From: Chitinophagaceae bacterium
GTDB lineage: Bacteria; Bacteroidota; Bacteroidia; Chitinophagales; Chitinophagaceae
Assembly (NCBI GenBank): GCA_017307755.1
Contig: JAFKGQ010000017.1
Span: 186,001-250,000, forward strand
DNA: 64,000 bases
Direction of reading: 5' to 3'
Within the stretch, counting starts at the first letter, position 1. Every line of letters starts with the position of its first letter. The notes below the pieces were generated by a model that was not told where the DNA came from, did no database searches, and saw only the letters and a list, made by a program, of their open reading frames with translations. Shown piece after piece: positions 55,523-63,900 of the stretch. The translations under genes and the position numbers were made by a program.

Positions 55523-56254
55523 ATGCCTACTGTTCTGATACTCGGAGCCAGCTCGGACATGGCCGTTGCCATCGCCAAAAAGTTTGCATCGGAAGGATTC
55601 GATATCCAACTGGCCGCTCGTAACAGCAGCCGGCTGCAGCCGCTGCAATCCGACCTGTCCATCCGCTACAATATCACAGCCACACTGCACGAATTCGATG
55701 CCGAAAAAGAAGAAAGCCATGAGGTCTTCTTCTCATCCCTGCAACCCGGACCGGATATCACCATATGCGTATTCGGCTATCTCGGAGAACAAAAAAAGGC
55801 GGAATCCGACTGGAAGGAATGCAGCCGTATTATCCAGGTGAATTACACCGGCGCCGTCTCCATCCTCAATATCGTTGCAAATTCATATGTCGATGCCGGC
55901 AAAGGTATCATCGCAGGCATCAGCTCGGTGGCAGGCGAAAGAGGACGGCAGAGCAACTATGTATACGGCAGCGCCAAAGCAGGCTTTACAGCCTACCTTT
56001 CCGGTCTGCGCAACCGGCTGTTCCATCACAAGGTACATGTACTCAGCGTACAGCCCGGTTTTGTCTATACACGCATGACAGAAGGCATGCCCCTGCCCAA
56101 ACCCCTGACGGCAAAGCCGGAAGAAGTAGCCACAGTAGTATACAAGGCCATCCTGAAGAAAAAGAACGTAGTCTACGTAAAATGGTTCTGGCGCTGGATC
56201 ATGCTCATTATAAAGAGCATCCCCGAATTCATGTTCAAAAAGCTCAAGCTCTAA
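55523..56254 (+). CDS. dprE2: DprE2-like keto-reductase (SDR)
   Basis: A 243-residue short-chain dehydrogenase with the nucleotide-binding turn GASSDMA (8-14), Ser134/135 and the Tyr148-x3-Lys152 pair (YGSAK). It would reduce the 2-keto intermediate to polyprenyl-phospho-arabinose, in tandem with DprE1. Its C-terminus has a basic-hydrophobic helix (WFWRWIMLIIKSIPEF) that may sit on the membrane. It is the third gene of the operon. Confidence 0.93.
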   Translation: MPTVLILGASSDMAVAIAKKFASEGFDIQLAARNSSRLQPLQSDLSIRYNITATLHEFDAEKEESHEVFFSSLQPGPDITICVFGYLGEQKKAESDWKECSRIIQVNYTGAVSILNIVANSYVDAGKGIIAGISSVAGERGRQSNYVYGSAKAGFTAYLSGLRNRLFHHKVHVLSVQPGFVYTRMTEGMPLPKPLTAKPEEVATVVYKAILKKKNVVYVKWFWRWIMLIIKSIPEFMFKKLKL

Positions 56255-56280
56255 CGCCGACAGGCCCTAAAATTTCATCC

Positions 56281-56874
56281 ATGCCGAGACGCATCGCCTT
56301 CTTTGATTTCGACGGGACGATCACGACAAAGGACACCCTGCTGGAATTCGTCCGGCACAACAAAGGCTCCTTCCGTCTCTACCTCGGCTTCTTCCTCACC
56401 AGCCCCTGGATGGTAGCCTACAAGCTGAAAATAATCTCCAATCAAAAAGCCAAAGAGAAATTCCTTGGCTTCTTCTTTCACAACTACCCCCTGGCGAAAT
56501 TCCACGAGCTTTGCGACGCCTTCGCAAAAGAGGCCATACCCCAGCTCATTCGCCCCAAGGCATTACAGGAGATCGCCCGCCTGCAGCAAGCCGGCGCTGA
56601 AGTGGTCATCGTATCAGCCTCGCCGGAGAACTGGATACGTCCCTGGTCGGACCAGACAGGGCTGCAGCTCCTTTCCACCCGGCTGATGGTAAAAGATGAA
56701 AAGCTAACAGGGAAGATCATGGGTCGCAACTGTTATGGAGAAGAAAAAGTAAGAAGGATCAAAGAAGCATATACCCTCTCCGATTACGACGAAGTATATG
56801 CATATGGAGACACAAAAGGCGATCTGCCGATGCTGCGCATGGCAAATATCTCTTTTTATAAACCCTTTCTGTAG
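56281..56874 (+). CDS. HAD-IB phosphatase of the dpr-like operon
   Basis: A 197-residue HAD-superfamily phosphatase, subfamily IB, with motif I FFDFDGTIT (Asp9, Asp11), the Ser/Thr motif VSASPENW, and motif IV GDTKGDLPML. In mycobacteria a separate phosphatase removes the 5-phosphate of polyprenyl-phospho-ribose-5-phosphate before DprE1 acts; this enzyme could do that here. An apparent longer frame from 55765 belongs to other phases of the SDR gene. I use the ATG at 56281. It overlaps the converging exosortase-cluster gene by 19 bp. Confidence 0.85.
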   Translation: MPRRIAFFDFDGTITTKDTLLEFVRHNKGSFRLYLGFFLTSPWMVAYKLKIISNQKAKEKFLGFFFHNYPLAKFHELCDAFAKEAIPQLIRPKALQEIARLQQAGAEVVIVSASPENWIRPWSDQTGLQLLSTRLMVKDEKLTGKIMGRNCYGEEKVRRIKEAYTLSDYDEVYAYGDTKGDLPMLRMANISFYKPFL

Positions 56875-57248
56875 CTTATAATACCGATGACCACATAGAG
56901 TACGGGCGAAACCAGCAGTTCCTGGATATTATCCGCAATACCCCTCAGAGCCAGCGGAGCCCTGGTAAAGCACCAATCATAAATACCCAACAATACCAAC
57001 AGCAGCAAACTGGCTGCATATACCAGATGCCACAACTGGATCAACCCCGGCGACACATTCCTTCTCAACCCTAACACACCCACGCCGTAAGCTGCCAGCA
57101 CAAAAATGAATTTGAGGAAATGCATGGCATGCAGGGACACCTGTCTGGAAAGATGATAGATAAAATACAGGTAATACAGACAGTAAACAAGGATGATGGC
57201 CGCAAGCCCTATCCAAAATACCACCGGTCTTCTAAGCCATGCTGTCAT
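56856..57248 (-). CDS. Four-helix membrane protein of the exosortase operon
   Basis: A 130-residue membrane protein with about four helices (residues about 10-32, 45-62, 72-90, 108-126). I do not recognise a family. It overlaps the exosortase gene by 17 bp on the same strand and is the last gene of the operon, suggesting it works with the exosortase, for example as a chaperone or partner. It converges with the HAD gene. Confidence 0.75.
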   Translation of the reverse strand: MTAWLRRPVVFWIGLAAIILVYCLYYLYFIYHLSRQVSLHAMHFLKFIFVLAAYGVGVLGLRRNVSPGLIQLWHLVYAASLLLLVLLGIYDWCFTRAPLALRGIADNIQELLVSPVLYVVIGIISYRKGL

Positions 57249-57843
57249 TTATCCGCGGCTTTTTTGTAAAAATGAACCAGAGAAGAAAGATCAATGCATA
57301 AATGACAAATGTGAAGAGGAAGTGATGCGAAAAATCAAGGTATTTATGATAGTGAACAAATATCAGCACCAGACCAGTGCAACGAAGGATATTCAAAAGA
57401 CAGATCAACACGATGCCGCCAAGGGCGAACTTCCATTTCCGAGGGGTGGGGGCAGGAAAACAAAGGATAAAACCAATGTATAAAACCATCAATTCCAATC
57501 CATTGCACGCATCTGCCACCCGCAGTGTCCCCATTCCATTGCGATAGATGTCCGTAGCCGGGCTGGCAACGATCCTGCCATCCAGCACCAGCGTGTCCAT
57601 CGCCTGCCTGGTATAATATCTATCGGCAGTGCCGGGCAGAACGTTCAAAACAGCGGCAGTAGACCTGCCGATCATACGCGTAAGGAACCCGTCCGGTACT
57701 TTTTGCGGGAAAAGCACCGAGAGATACAACACCTTCCATGCAATAAATAATCCTAATGCCTTCAGAAAAAAGAAAGCTACAGACCTGGGGACACCGAAGA
57801 AGGTTCTTTCGCTGGGCGTACTATTAAGAGCGGTATTACTTAT
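57232..57843 (-). CDS. Exosortase-family cysteine protease
   Basis: An inner-membrane transpeptidase-like protease that recognises a C-terminal sorting signal. From the GTG at 57732 it has 166 residues; catalytic residues are Cys76 (ACNGLELM), Arg117 (NILRCTG) and His136/137 (FSHHF). Homology and an extra N-terminal helix (VAFFFLKALGLFIAW) continue upstream, but no ATG/GTG/TTG is in frame. I mark the gene from an ATA at 57843, which overlaps the upstream stop as ATAA. This start is inferred. The subtype (XrtF, XrtN or another of the Bacteroidota exosortases) cannot be fixed. The two upstream genes encode its likely substrates. Confidence 0.82.
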   Translation of the reverse strand: MSNTALNSTPSERTFFGVPRSVAFFFLKALGLFIAWKVLYLSVLFPQKVPDGFLTRMIGRSTAAVLNVLPGTADRYYTRQAMDTLVLDGRIVASPATDIYRNGMGTLRVADACNGLELMVLYIGFILCFPAPTPRKWKFALGGIVLICLLNILRCTGLVLIFVHYHKYLDFSHHFLFTFVIYALIFLLWFIFTKKPRINDSMA

Positions 57844-58133
57844 ATTATAACGCTTTTTGTGGCAAGCTTGCGACGATTATAAAGCATCTTGGCTCCAAGA
57901 CCCAATCCGGCGATGATCAACAATACCTGACCTTCATTCAGTGGAACGCTGGTGCCAGGAGAACAGTTATTACCGCCCTGGTTGTTATTGTTCTGCCCTT
58001 GCTTGTTGTCATTTTTCCCAAACAACGCAGTAAGGATGTCTTGAATGATACCTGCCTGGCTTTGATGCGGTGCTAAAAGAAGAGGGGTGGCGAGGACAAC
58101 TCCAAAAACCAATGTTCTGAACATTTTTCTCAT
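57840..58133 (-). CDS. Small secreted protein with PLNEG C-terminal sorting signal (2)
   Basis: A 97-residue protein with signal peptide (to about 27, APHQSQA), an Asn/Gln/Gly-rich low-complexity middle (41-56) and a C-terminal tripartite signal: motif PLNEG (64-68), a hydrophobic run (69-82) and a basic tail YNRRK (85-89). This is the PEP-CTERM-like layout, resembling the PID-CTERM signals known from Bacteroidota. A frame open to 58250 exists, but the ATG at 58133 (MRKMFRTLVFG) gives the correct signal peptide. Its stop overlaps the inferred exosortase start. Very likely an exosortase substrate. Confidence 0.85.
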   Translation of the reverse strand: MRKMFRTLVFGVVLATPLLLAPHQSQAGIIQDILTALFGKNDNKQGQNNNNQGGNNCSPGTSVPLNEGQVLLIIAGLGLGAKMLYNRRKLATKSVII

Positions 58134-58231
58134 AGAAAGAAATTGACAAAATGAATAAAAAAATAAAAAGTACGAGAACAGGTAAGCGAAGTCTTTTGCA
58201 GGACTTGGAGTTGGATAAATAGACTTATTAA

Positions 58232-58272
58232 CAGGGGTTCTTGGGTACAATAAAGATAAGTAGGAACCCCTG
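58232..58272 (-). promoter_or_regulatory. Inverted repeat overlapping a promoter
   Basis: CAGGGGTTC (58232-58240) and GAACCCCTG (58264-58272) form a perfect 9-bp inverted repeat with 23 bp between. On the minus strand a TATCTTTA -7-like box (58258-58251) lies inside it and a TTG (58281-58279) stands 20 bp before it. It could be an operator for the second sorting-signal protein and the exosortase, or a hairpin that ends the first gene. Confidence 0.5.
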
Positions 58273-58310
58273 GATAACCAAAAATATTTTTCACCCCTCT
58301 TCCGGGTATT

Positions 58311-58631
58311 TTATGCCATCCCGATCTTCCGGCGCCTGTCGTAAAGGATCTTGGCGCCCAACCCCAATCCGGCAAGGATCAAAAAGATCTGCCCTTCATT
58401 CAAAGGAACGCTGTTGCCGGGCATACCGGGTACCTGGCCGGGCATCATCCGGCGTGCCCGGGGGTCCCGTTGCCACCATTCGGATTTCCCATCTACATCC
58501 CTTGCCCGGTAGTAATCGTTCTTGTTATCATTGTTATCCCAGGGGTTATTCGCCCTGCTGCTGCCAGGTAAAAGCACAAACGGAGCGGCCAATAATGCTC
58601 CTAAAGCCAGTGGGTAGATTATCTTTTTCAT
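58311..58631 (-). CDS. Small secreted protein with PLNEG C-terminal sorting signal (1)
   Basis: A 106-residue protein with a signal peptide (MKKIIYPLALGALLAAPFVL, cut after about residue 27), a charged low-complexity middle rich in Asp, Asn and Arg, and the same C-terminal signal as its neighbour: PLNEG (76-80), hydrophobic run to about 93, basic tail YDRRRK. The last 25 residues are nearly identical to the other protein while the middles differ, as expected for two substrates of one sorting enzyme. The ATG at 58631 is clear. No enzymatic motif is seen. Confidence 0.85.
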   Translation of the reverse strand: MKKIIYPLALGALLAAPFVLLPGSSRANNPWDNNDNKNDYYRARDVDGKSEWWQRDPRARRMMPGQVPGMPGNSVPLNEGQIFLILAGLGLGAKILYDRRRKIGMA

Positions 58632-58921
58632 AAAACAGAATTAACACAGAGGTAAATAATTAAAAACCAATTGGTTATTCACAAAAGGATTTACCAGGCC
58701 CGAAACCCGGACATACATCTTTTAGCAGGATTGGAAATAATAGATCAGAAAGAAAATGAGGGGAAAATGACCACAAAAGTCACTATAGGGGTGTTTAATA
58801 AAATTACGTCGTTCCCCCAGTATTACCAAATTATTTTTACCCCGGAAAGCTTTTAAAAGCCTGGCTTTCTTTATACTTTTACGCTCGTAAAATCCCCTAT
58901 ATCTACGATAATTTGCCCCTA

Positions 58922-60145
58922 ATGCAGACACCCGATCTCGCCTCAGCCCCCCCCCCCGTAAGGGACAGGGATATCGTAGTCATTGGGCTCCAACCCTGGT
59001 ATTACGACATCGGCAGCAACTGTAAGAACATTGCCACCTGGTTTGCACGGCACAACAGAGTGCTCTATGTCAACCTGCCCATCAATCGTAAGACCTTTCT
59101 CAGCAGCAACAAAAACCCGGGCATCCGGCAACATTGCGAGGTCATCAAAGGCAAGGGAGAAACAATCCGGCCCATCCGGGAGAATATGTGGGAGTTCTAT
59201 CCCACCTCTGTCGTGGAATCCATCAATGGCCTGCCCTCTACAAAGGTCTTCAAAGCCATCAACTGGTTCAACAACCGCCGCTTTGCCCGCAATATCCGCC
59301 AGGCCGTCCGTACCCTGGGCTTTAAGGACATCATCCTGTTCAATGACAACGATGTTTACAACGGCTTCTATCTGAAAGAGCTGCTGCAACCTTCTCTGTA
59401 TATCTATTATTTCAGGGACTTCCTCCAGGGCTTTGATTATTGGAAAAAACATGTCTCTGTCCTGGAACCCCAGCTGATAAAAAAAGCAGACGCGGCCGTG
59501 ACCAACTCCGTCTATTATGCAGAATATTGCTCCACACATAACCCCCACTCCTACTACATCGGGCAGGGCTGCAACTTAGAGCTGTTCAATACGGACATCC
59601 CCCACCCAAAACCCGAAGAATTGACACACCTCTCCTCTCCCATCATCGGATACGTAGGCGCCATCGACTCGTCCAGGCTGGACGACAAGATCCTGGCCGG
59701 CATCGCCACTGAAAACCCGGATTGGACCATCGTCATGGTAGGACCCGAAGATGACTTCTTCAAGGCCAGCGGGCTACACCAGCTGCCCAATATCCATTTT
59801 ATAGGGAGACGACCGTTACAACAACTGCCGGACTTCGTAGCCCATTTCGACGTCTGCATCAACCCGCAGTTTAACAACGAGATCACAAAGGGTAACTATC
59901 CCCTGAAGATCGACGAATACCTGGCCCTGGGTAAACCCGTGGTAGCCACCCGCACCCGTACGATGAAACTGTTCGAGGAATACACCTATCTGGCCGATAC
60001 CCCTGGCGAGTACACAGCGCTTATCAGACAGGCATTGAAGGAAGATAGCCCGGCGCAACAGACCCGCAGGATCGCTTTTGCACGCAGCCACACATGGGAC
60101 AACAGTATGGCAGAGCTGTATAAAGTGCTAAATGACCTTTTATAA
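58922..60145 (+). CDS. Glycosyltransferase family 1-like (TuaH-like)
   Basis: A 407-residue GT-B glycosyltransferase without a signal. The N-terminal domain (DIVVIGLQPWYYDIGSN) and C-terminal donor-binding domain (about 230-400, IGYVGAIDSSRLDD, KIDEYLALGKPVVATRT) fit family 1/4 enzymes and resemble the TuaH branch seen in cell-surface polysaccharide clusters. The donor and acceptor sugars are unknown. A TTG at 58913 would add three residues; the ATG at 58922 is preferred. It converges with the outer-membrane protein gene, overlapping by 6 bp. Confidence 0.85.
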   Translation: MQTPDLASAPPPVRDRDIVVIGLQPWYYDIGSNCKNIATWFARHNRVLYVNLPINRKTFLSSNKNPGIRQHCEVIKGKGETIRPIRENMWEFYPTSVVESINGLPSTKVFKAINWFNNRRFARNIRQAVRTLGFKDIILFNDNDVYNGFYLKELLQPSLYIYYFRDFLQGFDYWKKHVSVLEPQLIKKADAAVTNSVYYAEYCSTHNPHSYYIGQGCNLELFNTDIPHPKPEELTHLSSPIIGYVGAIDSSRLDDKILAGIATENPDWTIVMVGPEDDFFKASGLHQLPNIHFIGRRPLQQLPDFVAHFDVCINPQFNNEITKGNYPLKIDEYLALGKPVVATRTRTMKLFEEYTYLADTPGEYTALIRQALKEDSPAQQTRRIAFARSHTWDNSMAELYKVLNDLL

Positions 60146-60910
60146 CCGCATCGACACCCCTACGATAAGATTGAGGCTGTTCATTGCCTGGCTGTATTGG
60201 GTCGTCATGGAGGACACGCTTATAGAGGTAGCATTATTCAACGAATATAGCCCCGGCACTACCATGCGCCTTCCAAACGCGACGCTCTGCGTTATGGTAA
60301 AATCGGGCTTGAGATACCAGTAATCCACAGAAGCCGTAAGCGAAAATCTTCCCTTCAGCTTATAAAGAACACCGGCTTTGGCCATTGCCGTAAACGTGGT
60401 GGCATGCGCTTTTTTATTGGTCGCCAGCATGAGATTGGCATACCCCCCCTGGGCAGTGGAATCCACGATCCCCCTGACATTGATCTCCGGCAGCCAGGCT
60501 TCCGCGACCCCGACGGTCAGCTGACCTATAAACGACCACTTTTCATTGATAGGCGTCAGATAATACGCGCCGGCCATTACAGCCGCAGCCTTCCAGCTGC
60601 TGTTAGATACGCTCCATTGATAGGTGGGAAGCTGATTTCTAAAAGTCGATATAGCCCCTGCCTTATCGATACTATTCAGCCGGCCCCGGACCAGGGCCAC
60701 TATGCCAAAATGGCCCTTACCTACACCATGCATGTACGAAAGGTCTGCCATCCAACCCATTTTGGCCAATCCGGAGGCAGGGTCATTCCCATCCTTACTG
60801 GCAAATGAGCCTATAGGAAAAGCAGGTCCGACAGAAAGGTTCAACTGCTGTGAAAAAGCTTGCGCGGATGACAGGCATACGCATACGATTAGGATCGATA
60901 GGGCTCTCAT
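60140..60910 (-). CDS. Outer-membrane beta-barrel protein
   Basis: A 256-residue protein with a signal peptide (to about 21, SSAQAFS) and long amphipathic strands, an OmpA-like barrel pattern (NLSVGPAFPIGSF to LNLIVGVSMRL). Bacteroidota carry many such proteins with no known role. The ATG at 60910 is preferred to a TTG at 60919. It lies between a terminator and a converging glycosyltransferase. Confidence 0.75.
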   Translation of the reverse strand: MRALSILIVCVCLSSAQAFSQQLNLSVGPAFPIGSFASKDGNDPASGLAKMGWMADLSYMHGVGKGHFGIVALVRGRLNSIDKAGAISTFRNQLPTYQWSVSNSSWKAAAVMAGAYYLTPINEKWSFIGQLTVGVAEAWLPEINVRGIVDSTAQGGYANLMLATNKKAHATTFTAMAKAGVLYKLKGRFSLTASVDYWYLKPDFTITQSVAFGRRMVVPGLYSLNNATSISVSSMTTQYSQAMNSLNLIVGVSMRL

Positions 60911-60926
60911 AACCGCCAAGATAATA

Positions 60927-60956
60927 AAAAACCCACCATGAGGTGGGTTTTTTTGT
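60927..60956. terminator. Bidirectional terminator after the RCC1/PKD-like gene
   Basis: Strong stem AAAAACCCACC (60927-60937) and GGTGGGTTTTT (60942-60952), loop ATGA, flanked by T-runs on both strands. On the minus strand it ends the T9SS gene at 60983. Confidence 0.8.
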
Positions 60957-60982
60957 GTATTAAACCATGAACTCCGATTTGC

Positions 60983-63900
60983 TTAGTCGATGATGAACTT
61001 ATACGACTGCGGCTTGCCTCCTCCGTTGAATTGCACCGTCAGTACATAGAAGCCCTTACCCAGACCCGCCGTCTGCAAGGTAGTTTTGAACATAGAGAAC
61101 TGGCTGCTGTACATAGTCTGTCTCACCACCCTGCCCTGTACGTCATAGATGGTGAACTTCATGACGCTTGCGCTGTCTGTGGACCCTTCCACGGTCATGG
61201 CCTGATCCATAGGCACCGGGTTGGGATAGATCTTTACAAATCCGTTGTTCCGCAGATCGCTTAATACACGCACCCGCACCGTAGCTGTGGCCTTGACATT
61301 CTTACTGTCAGTGACAGTCAGCTGGAAGGTATATTCGCCAACTATCAGCCCGTTGACACCGGTGAAGTTGCCGGATGTATTTTCGATCACAGCGCCCGAA
61401 GGACCTGACAGCTGTTGCCAGCTATAGGAAGCGATCGTGCCGCCCGGGTCGGAAGAAGCTCTGCCATCCAGCAGGGTGGAAGTCTGACCTGGGAATAACA
61501 GGGTCGTATCCCTTCCTGCATCGGCTACAGGCGCCTGGTTGCCCCCGTCCGTCACGGTAATGGTCATGGTCTTGCTATCCGTAGCGCCCTGGTTATCCGT
61601 TACGGTCAGTTGGAAGACATATACACCGGGCTCCAGACCATATATCATGGGCGTAGCCGTATTGCTGCCCGTGATGGTAACACCGCCCGCACCGGAGATC
61701 TGCAGCCACTGATATTTCACAATAGTGCCATCCGGATCATAGGAATGCGAGCCATCCAGCGGTACAGACCCCACCGAAGAAGATATGTTCAGATTAGGTC
61801 CGGGGACGGCCACCGGCGGCTGATTGGCGCCCGCCGAATTGACAGTGATCTTTATTACTGCGGACGCCGTTACATTAGAATTATCGGTGACGGTCAACTG
61901 GAAAATATACGTACCCTGCACGAGCCCGCTGACACCCGTGGATGCCTGCGCATCGTTGGCAATAGCAGCCGTATTGGGACCGCTCACTTGGGTCCATTTA
62001 TAGGATACGATGGTGCCGTTTGTCTCGGAAGCCGTTCCTGTCAGGGTCACACTGCTGGTGGGCAGCGTTATCGTTTGATCAGGCCCTGCATCCACCGTAG
62101 GCGTACCAGGTACCGCCGCAGGATTGACGGTGACCTTCACCACGCCCGAAGCCGTCACATTAGAGTTATCGGTGACAGTCAGCTGGAAGGTATATACCCC
62201 CTGCACCAACCCGTCGACACCGGTAGACGCCTGTGCATTATTGACAATATTCGCTGTATTGGGACCGCTGATCTGCGTCCATTTATAGCTGACGATCGTA
62301 CCCCCCGTTTCACTGGCCGTACCCGTCAGGGTCACGCTATTGGTAGGCAGAGTGATCGTCTGATTGACCCCGGCATCCACTACAGGAGTGCCCGGCGTCA
62401 CCACGGCAGGGTTCACCGTCACGGTGACCGCGTCCGAAGCAGTCACATTTGAATTATCCGTCACGGTCAGCTGGAATACATAGATACCTTGTATCAGCCC
62501 GCTGACACCCGTGGATGCCGCATTTGCATTGGCAATGGTAGCCGTATTCGGACCGCTTACCTGCGTCCATTTGTAGGATACGATGGTGCCGTTTGTCTCA
62601 CTGCCGCTGCCCGACAGGGTTACGCTGCTGGTGGGCAAGGTAATGGTCTGATTGGCGCCGGCATTGGCGGATGGCGGACCAGGCACAATGGCAGGCTTCA
62701 CAGTAACAGTCATTGCATCCGTAGCCGTCACGTTCGAATTGTCCGTCACGGTCAGCTGGAATACATAACTGCCTGCCACCAGACCGCTGACACCGGTGGA
62801 CGCCGCATTTGCATTGGCAATGGTAGCCGTATTCGGACCGCTTACCTGCGTCCATTTATAGGATACGATGGTGCCGTTGGTTTCGCTGCCGCTGCCCGTC
62901 AGGGTCACGCTGCTGGTGGGCAGCGTAATAGTCTGGTCGACGCCGGCATTGGCGGAAGGCGGACCAGGTGCTACAGCCGGCTTCACGGTTATGGTCACGA
63001 CAGCTGTCGCCGTCTTGCCCGAATTGTCAGTGACGGTCAATTGGAAAGTATAAGTACCCGCTACCAGACCGCTGACACCCGTAGACGCAGAGGTCGCACC
63101 AGCAATGGTGCTGGTATTGGGGCCCGTCAACTGTACCCATTTATAACCCACGATGGTACCGCCATTCTCCTGACCCGTACCTGTCAGTGTCACACTGCTG
63201 GTAGGCAGGGTGATCGTCTGATCCGGTCCCGCATTCGCCACAGGAACACCCGTTCCTACATTGTTGACGATAATAGTGTCATAGGAGGTGATAGTACCCG
63301 TATTATTATCCGTCGTTTGAATAGAGAAGATATAGGTGCCGGTGGTCAACCCCGTCGCCGTCGTGCTCAGCACATTCGGAGAGGTGATCGTGGCCGTGTT
63401 CGGGCCGCTTATCTGGGCCCATTGATATTTGACGATCGTATATCCATAATCCGGCTTGCCCGCGGCTTTCAGGACACTCGCTGTAGCAGTGGCCGATAAT
63501 ACTGCGCTGGTAGTGATGATGGTCTGCTTCGCCGGCGTCTTCAGCGTATACGGCGTAAAGTCATAGGCCGTCGTCTGCAGAGGCGTCACCGCTATCGGCG
63601 TCCGCAAGGTAGGCTTCAACACATCCAACGCGTTCGGCCACGTACCTTCCTGGTTGTTGACCACACCATCCCCACCCACAAAACTCTTATTGCGTCCCCA
63701 GAAATACAACGAGTCGTTGACATCCGAGGCATAATTATAGAATACAAATGTGTTGCCGGTAAACAAATGCTTCCACTTGGTACCTGGCAATATCTGAGTA
63801 GGCGTGCCGATCATCCACCCATATTTCCCCCAGTTCCATGCATACGGCGTCGCATATTTCTCGGTATGGTTCACCAACTCTTCGCCATTGCCCACCTCTC

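Noticed and set aside
55765..56874. A 369-codon frame reaching into the SDR gene
   Set aside because: The first half is an out-of-frame reading of the DprE2-like gene; the HAD phosphatase starts at the ATG at 56281.
61840..63240. Regular repeats taken as a CRISPR array
   Set aside because: Units of about 300 bp are coding and encode PKD-like domains; there are no short direct repeats with unique spacers.
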